From positions 1-55,715 of the forward strand of contig SXUP01000039.1 in the NCBI GenBank assembly GCA_005790505.1: a stretch of 55,715 nt of DNA, read 5' to 3'. A program made the translations under genes and the position numbers. Below, one piece after another: positions 8,499 through 17,035 of this stretch. This DNA comes from Actinomycetota bacterium (GTDB lineage: Bacteria > Actinomycetota > Acidimicrobiia > Acidimicrobiales > Ilumatobacteraceae). Positions within the stretch are counted from its first letter, which is position 1; each line of letters opens with the position of its first letter. Below the pieces are notes generated by a model. The model was not told where the DNA came from, searched no databases, and saw only the letters and a program-made list of their open reading frames with translations.

Positions 8499-9875
8499 AT
8501 GACCGTCGTTGAACCGCGCCCAGCCCGATCGCCTGGAGTCACATACCAAGAACTCCTAGATGCCGACACGCATCCAGTGCCAGAGGTCTTGCGCCGAGAG
8601 TCACCAAAATTTCTTGGCGACTCTGACATACCAACAGATAGGTACACCTCCCGAGAATGGCATGAGCTTGAAAAAACTCGCCTCTGGAAGAGAGTCTGGC
8701 AATTTGCCTGTCGTGAAGAACATATTCCAAATTCAGGTGACTACACCATCTACGAAATCACGAATATGTCTTTTATCATCACGCGAACTCCCGAAGGGAC
8801 CATCAAGGCATATCCGAACGCATGCCTACACCGTGGACGACAACTCAAAGATTTTGACGGTAACTGTTCAGAATTCCGTTGTCCTTTCCATGGATTCGCC
8901 TGGACTCTTGAAGGCGAACTCAAAGACGTTCCGGCTCAATGGGATTTCCCTCATGTAACCGAGCGTAAAGATGATGACTTTCATTTGCCGGAGTGCGCCG
9001 TCGGGGTTTGGGCAGGTTTTGTTTTTATAAACCCAGATCCCCAAGCAGCACCCTTTAGTGATTACATCAAGGGCTTAGCAGAACACTTTGAAGTGTGGAA
9101 AATGCAAGACCGTTACGTCGAAGCACATGTCACAAAAATAATTCATGCCAATTGGAAAGTTGCCCAAGAGGCCTTCTGTGAGGCGTACCATGTCAACGCA
9201 ACCCATCCGCAGATCTTGCCATATCTCGGCGACACCAACTCTCAAATTGATGTCTGGGATAATTTCTCGCGCGTCATAACTGCCGGCCTCACACCAAGTC
9301 CCTTGCTCTGGTACGAAGTCAGCGAAGATGACATGTTGCGCTCAATGCTTGATGTTCGAGTCGATCAAGACAATCCAATTTCCGTTCCTGCCGGAACAAC
9401 AGCCCGTGCCGTCGGAGCCGCATCAGGTCGTGAACGCTGGAGGCCAATAGTCGGTGACCATGTCGACCAGATGAGTGACGCAGAAATGATGGACAGCATC
9501 GACTATACGCTGTTTCCAAATTTTCATCCATGGGGTGCATTCAACCGAATTGTTTATCGCTTCCGACCAAACGGTGATGATCATCGTTCGGCAATCATGG
9601 AAGTTCTGTTCATGTCCCCTTTTAAAGGAGACAAGCCCGCACCTGCAAAAATCACGGCGCTTAGTGCGACACAATCATGGACACAGGCCCCAGAACTAGG
9701 CATGTTGGCAAAAGTATTTGATCAAGATGTTTTCAACATGAGCAAAGTTCAGTTAGGACTAGAGACAACTTTCAAGCCTGGAATAACCCTCGCTAACTAT
9801 CAAGAATCAAAAGTACGTTGGCTCCATCAAATGCTTGGTGACTACATTGGCGACAACAATTTTGGGAGTCTGTGA
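8499..9875 (+). CDS. Rieske non-heme iron oxygenase, alpha subunit, copy 2
   Basis: A 458-aa terminal oxygenase with [2Fe-2S] ligands Cys109-x-His111 and Cys128-x2-His131 (ACLHRG, CPFHGF) and a mononuclear iron segment EAFCEAYHVNATHPQ. It is clearly paralogous to the Rieske protein at 5291, including the C-terminal KVQLGL and NYQESK segments. An in-frame ATG at 8463 would add 12 residues; 8499 is preferred because the product then begins MTVVEP, matching the paralogue's MTTTEP. Neither start has a strong ribosome binding site. It is the first gene of the ten-gene plus-strand run that ends at 18182, and its TGA overlaps the next gene. Confidence 0.88.
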   Translation: MTVVEPRPARSPGVTYQELLDADTHPVPEVLRRESPKFLGDSDIPTDRYTSREWHELEKTRLWKRVWQFACREEHIPNSGDYTIYEITNMSFIITRTPEGTIKAYPNACLHRGRQLKDFDGNCSEFRCPFHGFAWTLEGELKDVPAQWDFPHVTERKDDDFHLPECAVGVWAGFVFINPDPQAAPFSDYIKGLAEHFEVWKMQDRYVEAHVTKIIHANWKVAQEAFCEAYHVNATHPQILPYLGDTNSQIDVWDNFSRVITAGLTPSPLLWYEVSEDDMLRSMLDVRVDQDNPISVPAGTTARAVGAASGRERWRPIVGDHVDQMSDAEMMDSIDYTLFPNFHPWGAFNRIVYRFRPNGDDHRSAIMEVLFMSPFKGDKPAPAKITALSATQSWTQAPELGMLAKVFDQDVFNMSKVQLGLETTFKPGITLANYQESKVRWLHQMLGDYIGDNNFGSL

Positions 9876-10102
9876 TGCACGGGATCATTCATCCATTTTC
9901 AGGAGCCCTTTATGAGCAGGATGGAACAGGCAATATCCGTGTCTCCTCGGAAGGCAGATGGGGACTTTTTACTTTGGGGGGCAGGCATATTGAGGGCGAG
10001 ATCCTTGAATGCGACCCCCAGTTGTGTGGTTGGGTTGGAGGCCCGCAAGTGACGAACCATCGTGTTCCAAGTGCACCCACCCCATCAGCCTCGCCAACGT
10101 GA
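9875..10102 (+). CDS. Small conserved-looking protein coupled to the Rieske gene
   Basis: A 75-aa soluble protein that I cannot assign to a family. It is rich in Gly, with the segments HPFSGALYEQDGTGNIRV and EGRWGLF, then Cys46 and Cys51 in LECDPQLCGW and a Pro/Ser/Thr-rich tail. A GTG at 9872 gives a version one residue longer that overlaps the Rieske stop as GTGA. Its own stop overlaps the GTG start of the ThuA-like gene, also as GTGA (10099-10102). Two such junctions strongly suggest a real, translationally coupled gene. A small accessory subunit of the oxygenase is one possibility, but only an inference. Confidence 0.65.
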   Translation: MHGIIHPFSGALYEQDGTGNIRVSSEGRWGLFTLGGRHIEGEILECDPQLCGWVGGPQVTNHRVPSAPTPSASPT

Positions 10103-10908
10103 GCCAAGTCGACAGTTCGACCATCAATGTTCAGGTCGTCACTGGCGGACATCCATTCGTTGCAGAACCTTTCTTTGAAATTTTTGACCACTTAGGTGGC
10201 ATTCGCTGGTCTAAGGCGACCACCCCAACGGTTGGGCATGATGTTGTTGTTTTTTACGACATGCCAGGTTTACATTTCACGGGCGGCGACCCACCAGTAA
10301 CACTGCCGTCTCCAACAAAACTTCAGCAAGAAGTATTTCTTGAACTACAAGAGGCTGGCACGGGTTTGGTTTTCATGCACCACTCAGTTGCGAGTTGGCC
10401 GGCGTGGGATGACTTCGCCGAACTCGTGGGCGGCCGTTTTCACTATCAACCAGCTCAATTACGAAATGTTCAATACCCGGACTCTGGCTATGTGTTTGAC
10501 GTAGAGCACACAATCGAAGTTCTTGAGCCTCACCACCCAATTTGTCGTGCAATTGCACCGTCATTCACTCTCACCGACGAATTGTACTGTTTTCCAGTTT
10601 TTGAAGACGACGTAGTGCCGTTGATGAGAACAACTTTCCCAACAGATGATGCATCCCGATTTTTCTCTGCCGACCTTGCAATTCGTGGACAACGCAACAG
10701 CAACAGAGGCTGGTCACACCCTGCGGGAAGCAATCTTGTTGCCTGGATAAAAAACGCAAAAAATGCGCCACTCGCATACCTGCAATTTGGGGATGGACCC
10801 GAGACATATTCTGATCCGATTTTTCGCCAGATTTTGGGTAATGCAATCCGCTGGGCGGCATCAAGCGATGCCCGTCAGTGGGCTATGTCACGTCAGCAGA
10901 ACTCATAA
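10099..10908 (+). CDS. ThuA-like domain protein, copy 1
   Basis: A 269-aa protein of the ThuA-like family, which has a class I glutamine amidotransferase-like fold. Typical segments are GTGLVFMHHSVASWPAW followed by LVGGRFHYQP, then the EHTIEVLEPHHPI region and the conserved FTLTDELY near residue 157. The frame is open from 10009, but GTG at 10099 is chosen because it forms a GTGA overlap with the small gene and leaves a protein starting at the family's first strand. ThuA was named for trehalose use, but the family's reaction is poorly known. Here it lies in an oxygenase operon, with a second family member at 13227. Confidence 0.8.
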   Translation: MSQVDSSTINVQVVTGGHPFVAEPFFEIFDHLGGIRWSKATTPTVGHDVVVFYDMPGLHFTGGDPPVTLPSPTKLQQEVFLELQEAGTGLVFMHHSVASWPAWDDFAELVGGRFHYQPAQLRNVQYPDSGYVFDVEHTIEVLEPHHPICRAIAPSFTLTDELYCFPVFEDDVVPLMRTTFPTDDASRFFSADLAIRGQRNSNRGWSHPAGSNLVAWIKNAKNAPLAYLQFGDGPETYSDPIFRQILGNAIRWAASSDARQWAMSRQQNS

Positions 10909-11137
10909 CCTCAAAAGATCACCATCCATCACCATTTGGTAAAAAGAGTGGCTGAAGAAACCAGCAAAAGAATTGCCGACGTAGTGAGATGGGCGACCGA
11001 AGCGTTTTTCGGCCATTTTGCGCCCCGAGGTCATCGCCCAAATATTGCCCGATGACCCTCCACTGCTGCTGCTAACCCCGAGACCCATACAGGAGCACGA
11101 TTCCGATACTGATCGGTTGGTCAATTACGCTACTTCT

Positions 11138-12415
11138 GTGGCCACCGACTCATCCCCCCCATCTATTGAAGAGTTCTCATCTGAGGCCCGCGCTTGGCTT
11201 GAGGCCAACGCGAACTACCGCTCTAGTGGAAACGAAGAAAAAGAGTTGGTCTGGGGTGAAGGCGAGTTCTCTGTTTCGGTATTTCACTCATTGTCCTTTG
11301 AAGAAGAAAAAGCGTTACTGGATCGATTGCAAAAATGGACAATGCTCAAAGCTGAGCGTGGATACCATGCCATCACTTGGCCAATAGAAGATGGAGGCTT
11401 GGGTCTCTCTCGCGAGCACGCTCGTGCCTATGGTCGAATCGAGTCTCTCTTTGAAACGCCGCAGGGGCACGAAACCCACAGCGTTACCACACGCCTAATC
11501 GCCCCCACGATTGGTGTCTACGGAACTGCTGAGCAAAAAAAACAATTCGTCGGACATTTTCTTGCTTCTCGGGAATTATCTTGTCAATTATTTTCCGAAC
11601 CTGGTGCAGGAAGCGACTTAGCGTCGCTTGGTTGTCGTGCAGTTCGCGACGGTGACGAATGGGTGGTCAATGGTCAAAAAGTTTGGAGCTCTGGAGCGCA
11701 ATTTTCTGAGTGGGGCGAACTAATCGCGCGGAGCAATGTTGACGCACCCAAGCACAAGGGAATGACGGCATTCATGATTCCGATGAACCTGCCAGGTATT
11801 GAAGTTCGTCCCATCAAACAGATGAGTGGTGGCACCTCTTTCAATGAGGTTTTCTTCAATGATGTTCGGGTTCCAGACAGCATGCGACTTGGACCCGAGG
11901 GTGAAGGTTGGAAAGTGGCACTCACCACATTGGGTTTTGAGAGAGATCATTCCGACGGTGGCGGTGGCGGTGGTGGACGAGTTGGTGGGTCATGGCGACA
12001 ACTGATTGCCACTGCAAGAGCATTGGGCGTCACCAACGATGCCGTCACTCGAGATGACCTTGCTCGGGCCTACACGCTATTTCGGATCGAGGGATTTGTC
12101 AGCCGTCGTTCGGCCGACCTTCGCCGTGCCGGTGCTCCCGCCGGACCTGAGGGTTCACTTGGCAAATTAATCTGGACAAACGGAATGACTTTTATGTCGG
12201 ATGTCATTTCCGGAATTCTTGGTGCGTCGTTGATCGCCGACACGAATGATTGGGGAACATATGCATGGGGTGAGCATGTTTTGGGAGCCCCCGGATATCG
12301 CATCGCTGGTGGTTCGGACGAAACTCAGCGCAACATAATCGGCGAGCGGGTACTTGGTTTGCCCGGTGAACCACGAGTTGACAAAGATCTACCATGGAAA
12401 GACACGAAACACTAA
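11138..12415 (+). CDS. Acyl-CoA dehydrogenase family flavoprotein
   Basis: A 425-aa FAD enzyme that would introduce an alpha,beta double bond into an acyl-CoA. Family marks are LFSEPGAGSDLASL, the segment WVVNGQKVWSSGAQ, FFNDVRVPDS, and the C-terminal GGSDETQRNIIGERVLGLP. A run of eight glycines interrupts the region after FERDHSD. The reading frame is open from 11018, but the usual N-terminal helix (IEEFSSEARAWLEAN) begins soon after GTG 11138, which is the preferred start; no good ribosome binding site supports any choice. It lies between the ThuA and SDR genes of the run. Confidence 0.88.
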   Translation: MATDSSPPSIEEFSSEARAWLEANANYRSSGNEEKELVWGEGEFSVSVFHSLSFEEEKALLDRLQKWTMLKAERGYHAITWPIEDGGLGLSREHARAYGRIESLFETPQGHETHSVTTRLIAPTIGVYGTAEQKKQFVGHFLASRELSCQLFSEPGAGSDLASLGCRAVRDGDEWVVNGQKVWSSGAQFSEWGELIARSNVDAPKHKGMTAFMIPMNLPGIEVRPIKQMSGGTSFNEVFFNDVRVPDSMRLGPEGEGWKVALTTLGFERDHSDGGGGGGGRVGGSWRQLIATARALGVTNDAVTRDDLARAYTLFRIEGFVSRRSADLRRAGAPAGPEGSLGKLIWTNGMTFMSDVISGILGASLIADTNDWGTYAWGEHVLGAPGYRIAGGSDETQRNIIGERVLGLPGEPRVDKDLPWKDTKH

Positions 12416-12460
12416 GCAGATCTGTTCAAAAAATGAAAACAACAACTACAAGGGGGAAGT

Positions 12461-13216
12461 ATGGATCTTGGACTTAAAGGTAAAAAGGCACTCGTTACCG
12501 GTTCTACAAAGGGAATAGGTCGGGCGATTGTCGAACTATTGCTCGCTGAAGGAGCATCCGTTGCGATTTGTGCTCGTAACGCCGAAGAAGTAGCGACGGC
12601 AGTCAAAGACCTTTCAAAGTTGGGCAAGGTTGTCGGCTCTGCAGTTGACGCTGGAGACCCAGAAGCATTGCGTGCTTGGATTGCCTCTTCTGCGGAGCAA
12701 CTCGGTGGTATCAACATTTATATTCACAACACGTCTGGTAAACCAGCGCGCAAACTTGATGCTTGGATCAACAATTTCAACATCGACTTGATGGCACTTG
12801 TGCATGGCGTTGATGCCGCAAGTGAAGCACTGGCCAAAGATGGTGGCTCATTAATCAGTATCGGAACTACCGCCACCACCGAACACTTCGCTTCGGGATC
12901 TGGAAGTTACAGTGCATTCAAATCAGCGGTCACTAACTGGACTCTCGGGCAAGCCCAAGTTCTGGGTGCCAAGGGCATCCGCTGCAATGTCGTCTCGCCA
13001 GGACCAATCATGGTTGAAGGCGGTGACTGGGCAATGATCAAACAAGCGATGCCTCCTTTCTTTGAATCAACCGAAAAGGGACATCCAGGCGGAAAACTCG
13101 GCGATGTCAGTGATGTCGCAAACACCGTGGTATTCCTTTGCAGTGATCGTGCCAAGCACATCAACGGCGTCAACGTCACAGTTGATGGCGGTTTCTTGAA
13201 GCGCATCGACTTCTGA
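12461..13216 (+). CDS. SDR-family oxidoreductase
   Basis: A 251-aa short-chain dehydrogenase with cofactor motif TGSTKGIG and catalytic Tyr-x3-Lys in YSAFK. The usual NNAG is replaced by HNTSG, a variation seen in part of the family. The C-terminus ends in GVNVTVDGGFLKRIDF. AGGGGGAAGT precedes the ATG. In the run it lies between an acyl-CoA dehydrogenase and a ThuA-like gene, so oxidation of a hydroxyacyl-CoA or an alcohol made by the oxygenase is possible; the substrate is not readable. Confidence 0.88.
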   Translation: MDLGLKGKKALVTGSTKGIGRAIVELLLAEGASVAICARNAEEVATAVKDLSKLGKVVGSAVDAGDPEALRAWIASSAEQLGGINIYIHNTSGKPARKLDAWINNFNIDLMALVHGVDAASEALAKDGGSLISIGTTATTEHFASGSGSYSAFKSAVTNWTLGQAQVLGAKGIRCNVVSPGPIMVEGGDWAMIKQAMPPFFESTEKGHPGGKLGDVSDVANTVVFLCSDRAKHINGVNVTVDGGFLKRIDF

Positions 13217-13226
13217 GTCATTCCTC

Positions 13227-13997
13227 GTGAGCACGAAGAGTCCGGGGCATCGTATTGATGTCACCCTCGTAGCGGGGGGCAAATATCACGACATTGATTT
13301 TGCTCGCCGTGAACTGCTTACCCTGCTCGCTGAGCACGACGAATTTAGAGTGCGCGTTCAGCCTGACTACGAAGACACGGCGGGTATTGTTGCATCACAA
13401 ATTCTTGTTTCCTACACATGTGATGTTCGACCAAGTGAAAAGGCACAACAAGAAATACGTTCTTGGGTAGAGCAGGGCGGGCGTTGGGTTGCCCTTCACG
13501 GAACGAACGCAGCCTTGACGCTCGGTGGTCCAGAGGGTGTTGTTGCTCCCCGAGTATTTCCGTTGTGGGCCCAAACGCTGGGAAGTCAATTCGTTGCCCA
13601 CCCCCCGATTCAGCCGTATACCGTCGAAATTTCTAACCATTCACACTGGTTGGTTTCAGGGATCGAGTCATTTGATACTGATGATGAACTTTATTTATGC
13701 GAGTACTCAGATCGGACATCGCTGACTCCCCTCTTGCACACCACATGGCAAGGTGATGCCAAGGGTTTTGCCGAAGCAGACTGGAATAATTGTGACCCGA
13801 CTCATTTGGTGATGTATCTGCGAGAACTCGGAGCAGGCTCAATCCTGTACAACACACTCGGTCACTGCCGTGGCAACTACGACATGGCCCCGATGCTTGA
13901 TTATTACCCACGCATCGAGCGCTGCTCGTGGGAAAGACCAGCGTTCTATGAATTACTTCGGCGATCATTGCGTTGGTCGCGTGGTCTCGATGCCTAA
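13227..13997 (+). CDS. ThuA-like domain protein, copy 2
   Basis: A 256-aa second ThuA-like protein, starting with GTG 10 bp after the SDR stop. It has the segments GGRWVALHGTNAALTLGG, then LGSQFVAHPPI and the family motif FDTDDELYLCEY. Unlike copy 1 it includes a long VVAPRVFPLW insertion before the QFVAHP segment. The two copies are only distantly alike, so they may bind different intermediates or form a heteromeric unit. The family assignment is good; the reaction is unknown. Confidence 0.8.
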   Translation: MSTKSPGHRIDVTLVAGGKYHDIDFARRELLTLLAEHDEFRVRVQPDYEDTAGIVASQILVSYTCDVRPSEKAQQEIRSWVEQGGRWVALHGTNAALTLGGPEGVVAPRVFPLWAQTLGSQFVAHPPIQPYTVEISNHSHWLVSGIESFDTDDELYLCEYSDRTSLTPLLHTTWQGDAKGFAEADWNNCDPTHLVMYLRELGAGSILYNTLGHCRGNYDMAPMLDYYPRIERCSWERPAFYELLRRSLRWSRGLDA

Positions 13998-14026
13998 ACA
14001 ATTTCTGAAAAAAGGAGAATCAAATC

Positions 14027-15013
14027 ATGGATCTATCACCACCAGTACAGTTTGACCTGCATCGGCGCATGGTACGCATTCGCGTTTTTGAGGAAGCAGC
14101 AGGCCGTCTAGCAGAGGCAAACAAACTCCCGGGCTTTCTTCACCTCTACGTTGGTGAAGAAGCAGTTGCTGCAGGCGTCTGTGGCGCACTCAACGATGAC
14201 GACCACATCACATCAACACATCGTGGACATGGACATCTCGTGGCCAAAGGTGGCGACTTCAACCGCATGATGGCAGAACTTATGGGAAAGTCGACTGGCA
14301 TGTGCAAGGGCAAGGGTGGATCAATGCATATCAGCGATCTTTCGCTCGGAATGCTCGGCGCCAATGGCATCGTCGGTGCTGGCTCGCCGATTGCAGTCGG
14401 AGCGGCATTCGCCAACAAATACCGTGGCCGCGGTCAAGTTGCTGTTGCCTTCTTTGGTGATGGAGCCACAAATATTGGCGCCTTCCACGAAGCAGCCAAC
14501 ATGGCATGCGCCCTGAACCTTCCAATCGTATTTGCCTGCGAGAACAACGAATACGGCGAGTTCACACCTCGCAGTGCAACCATGGCAATCACTGACATTG
14601 TTGATCGTGCTGCTGGCTACGGAATGCCAGGCGTGATCATCGATGGCATGGATGTCGTTGCCGTGCACGAAGCAACACTTGAGGCTGTGGCTCGTGCCCG
14701 TGCAGGCGATGGTCCATCGTTGATCGAAGCCAAGACATACCGCTTCTATAACCATCACGGCATCCAGAATCTTGGACTCAAGTATCGCCCCGATGAAGAA
14801 GTTGCCAAATGGAGAGAACGTGATCCAATCTTCACATTTGAAGATCGAATGATCGAAAATGGCACGATGACTCGCGAGCGAGTTGATGAAATTTGGGCAG
14901 GACTTCGCAACGAAATCGAAGTCGCGATTAAGTTCGCTGAAGAAAGCCCACTTCCCACGCCCGACCAGATCTTGGTTGATGTGTATACCTCGATGACGGG
15001 AGCAGCAAAATGA
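14027..15013 (+). CDS. 2-oxoacid/acetoin dehydrogenase E1 component, alpha subunit
   Basis: A 328-aa thiamine-diphosphate enzyme subunit. The ThDP motif is GDGATN followed about 25 residues on by ENNEYG. The glycine-rich GKSTGMCKGKGGSMH segment is typical of pyruvate and acetoin dehydrogenase E1-alpha. AAAGGAG lies before the ATG. It overlaps E1-beta by 4 nt (ATGA) and is followed by an AcoX-like gene and E2. That gene order matches acetoin dehydrogenase loci (acoA-acoB-acoX-acoC), so cleavage of an acetoin-like hydroxyketone is favoured over pyruvate. Confidence 0.9.
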   Translation: MDLSPPVQFDLHRRMVRIRVFEEAAGRLAEANKLPGFLHLYVGEEAVAAGVCGALNDDDHITSTHRGHGHLVAKGGDFNRMMAELMGKSTGMCKGKGGSMHISDLSLGMLGANGIVGAGSPIAVGAAFANKYRGRGQVAVAFFGDGATNIGAFHEAANMACALNLPIVFACENNEYGEFTPRSATMAITDIVDRAAGYGMPGVIIDGMDVVAVHEATLEAVARARAGDGPSLIEAKTYRFYNHHGIQNLGLKYRPDEEVAKWRERDPIFTFEDRMIENGTMTRERVDEIWAGLRNEIEVAIKFAEESPLPTPDQILVDVYTSMTGAAK

Positions 15014-15999
15014 GCGATGTTCGCAAACTCACGTATGGGGGTGCATTTAACGAAGCAGTACGACAAGCAATGGAGGCAGATGAAAACGTCTTCTGCGCGG
15101 GTGAAGACATCGGTGCATTTGGTGGTGTCTTTGGGACATTTCTCGGCTTACAAGCAAAATTTGGCGCCAACCGTGTGGTTGACACCCCAATCAGCGAACA
15201 GGCGATCGTTGGACTTGGTATTGGGGCTGCAGTCACTGGACTGCGACCCATTGTCGACTTGATGTTCATGGACTTTATTTGTGTGGCTTTTGATCAGATC
15301 GTGAATCAAGCAGCAAAACTGAAATATATGTTTGGCGGCGAAGCAACAATGCCGCTCACCATTACGACAGGCGGTGGTGGAGGTTTGTCGGCTGCAGCAC
15401 AACACAGCCAATCACTCGAAGCAATCCTGTGCCATATTCCAGGATTAAAAGTCGTGTACCCCTCAAATCCGTATGACATGAAAGGTCTTATGACTGCTTG
15501 TATACGCGAGAACAACCCAACGGTAATGGTCAAGCACAAGCGCCTTTTAGGAATGTCGGCGCATGTTCCAGAAGACAACTATGAGATTCCACTCGGCAAA
15601 GCCAATATCATGCGCGCCGGAACGGACGTGACAGTTGTTGCTTATGGGCGCATGGCAAATGAGACCCTTGCTGCGGCTGAAAAACTTGCCACAGACGGTA
15701 TTGAATGCGAGGTCATTGACCCGCGAACATTGCAACCTCTCGACACGGACAGCATTACCGAGTCTGCGCGTAAGACACACAAGGTTCTCGTCGTCCATGA
15801 AGCGGTTAAATTTGGCGGTTTAGGAGCCGAGATTGCCTCGCAGATACACGAACTCGCATTTGATTATCTTGATGCCCCTGTTGCCCGCATTGGAGCACCT
15901 TTTTCTCCCGTGCCGTTTAGCCCTGCGCTAGAACAGCACTATCTTCCTGATGCTGCCTCAATCGAGGCTGGTATCCGAAATTTAGTGCAACGTAGCTAA
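15010..15999 (+). CDS. 2-oxoacid/acetoin dehydrogenase E1 component, beta subunit
   Basis: A 329-aa E1-beta subunit with the N-terminal MEADENVFCAGEDIGAFGGVFG segment (in part), the DTPISEQAIVGLGIGAA motif, and the transketolase C-terminal domain starting near VIDPRTLQPLD and containing VHEAVKFGGLGAEI. It forms an alpha2beta2 E1 with the upstream product. The ATGA overlap implies coupled translation and equal dosage. Confidence 0.92.
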   Translation: MSDVRKLTYGGAFNEAVRQAMEADENVFCAGEDIGAFGGVFGTFLGLQAKFGANRVVDTPISEQAIVGLGIGAAVTGLRPIVDLMFMDFICVAFDQIVNQAAKLKYMFGGEATMPLTITTGGGGGLSAAAQHSQSLEAILCHIPGLKVVYPSNPYDMKGLMTACIRENNPTVMVKHKRLLGMSAHVPEDNYEIPLGKANIMRAGTDVTVVAYGRMANETLAAAEKLATDGIECEVIDPRTLQPLDTDSITESARKTHKVLVVHEAVKFGGLGAEIASQIHELAFDYLDAPVARIGAPFSPVPFSPALEQHYLPDAASIEAGIRNLVQRS

Positions 16000-16018
16000 A
16001 ACCCCGAGGCAATACTCC

Positions 16019-17035
16019 GTGTCAACAGTCGGAATCATTGTTAACCCCAATGCCGGAAAAGACATTCGACGACTTGTAACCCCTGCAACGCACACATCTG
16101 ATGTTACGAAAATAGGTATCGTTCGCCGTGCCATCGTCGCTGCAGCAGAAAGTGGGGCCAGACGAATACTGTTGGTTCCAGACACGCACAATTTGGCTCA
16201 ACGCGCGGCCGACGGTATTGATGCACCAGTGGAGATGCTCGACGAGCCAATCAGTGGATCTCGCTATGAGTCAATTGGTGCAGCGAGGCGTTTCATGAAC
16301 GAAAAGGCTGGAGCGGTCATTGTTCTTGGCGGAGACGGAACATCGCGTGATGTAGCAACAGGTTGGCCAAACGCTCCGCTCATTGCCATCTCAACTGGCA
16401 CGAACAATGTTTTCCCGTCTGCAATTGATGGCACATCTGCTGGTGCGGCGGCTGCTTTTGTTGCCCGAAGCATTGTGTCACTTGCCGAAGTTGGTCATCG
16501 CAGCAAGAAAGTTGTTGTTCGTATTGACGATCGTGGCGTGGTCCATGAAGACATTGCGCTCATTGATTTGGCATTTATTGATGCAATGTTTGTTGGTGCG
16601 CGGGCCATTTGGGATCCAACTACCGTGCGAGCAGTCGTTGCCGCCGTCGCAACGCCGGCAAGTACTGGATTGTCAAGCATCGCTGGCCGCATTCATCCTG
16701 TTGGGCGTTTTGAATCAGGTGGTGTATTTGTGCGACTGGGCGCCGGAGGTCGCCGTGTGCGCGTGCCACTTGCGCCTGGAGCATTCACAACAATGGAAAT
16801 CGCCGAGGTGCAACCTCTAGCCGAGTGCGAAAAAATCACGATTCATGGGCAATCTGTGTTGGCTTTTGATGGTGAACGAGAGCGACCAGTCAGTGCTCAG
16901 GCATCGGTTACCGCCCATATTGAATCAACAGGACCGATTTTAATAGATGTCGAACATGCGCTGATTTTGGCTGCTCGCGCTAAGATTTTTGACGCCACCG
17001 ATCAACATCTGACAAAGGATTCTTATGGCTCTTGA
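16019..17035 (+). CDS. AcoX-like ATP-NAD kinase-fold protein
   Basis: A 338-aa protein of the ATP-NAD kinase / AcoX family. It has the N-terminal VGIIVNPNAGKDIRRL strand-loop and the family motif VLGGDGTSRDVA, followed by ISTGTNNVFP. AcoX proteins occur in acetoin catabolic operons, where their role is unclear. The start is GTG 16019, with a weak CGAGG upstream. It overlaps the E2 gene by 11 nt. Its presence between E1 and E2 genes is the best argument that this complex belongs to the acetoin type. Confidence 0.82.
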   Translation: MSTVGIIVNPNAGKDIRRLVTPATHTSDVTKIGIVRRAIVAAAESGARRILLVPDTHNLAQRAADGIDAPVEMLDEPISGSRYESIGAARRFMNEKAGAVIVLGGDGTSRDVATGWPNAPLIAISTGTNNVFPSAIDGTSAGAAAAFVARSIVSLAEVGHRSKKVVVRIDDRGVVHEDIALIDLAFIDAMFVGARAIWDPTTVRAVVAAVATPASTGLSSIAGRIHPVGRFESGGVFVRLGAGGRRVRVPLAPGAFTTMEIAEVQPLAECEKITIHGQSVLAFDGERERPVSAQASVTAHIESTGPILIDVEHALILAARAKIFDATDQHLTKDSYGS

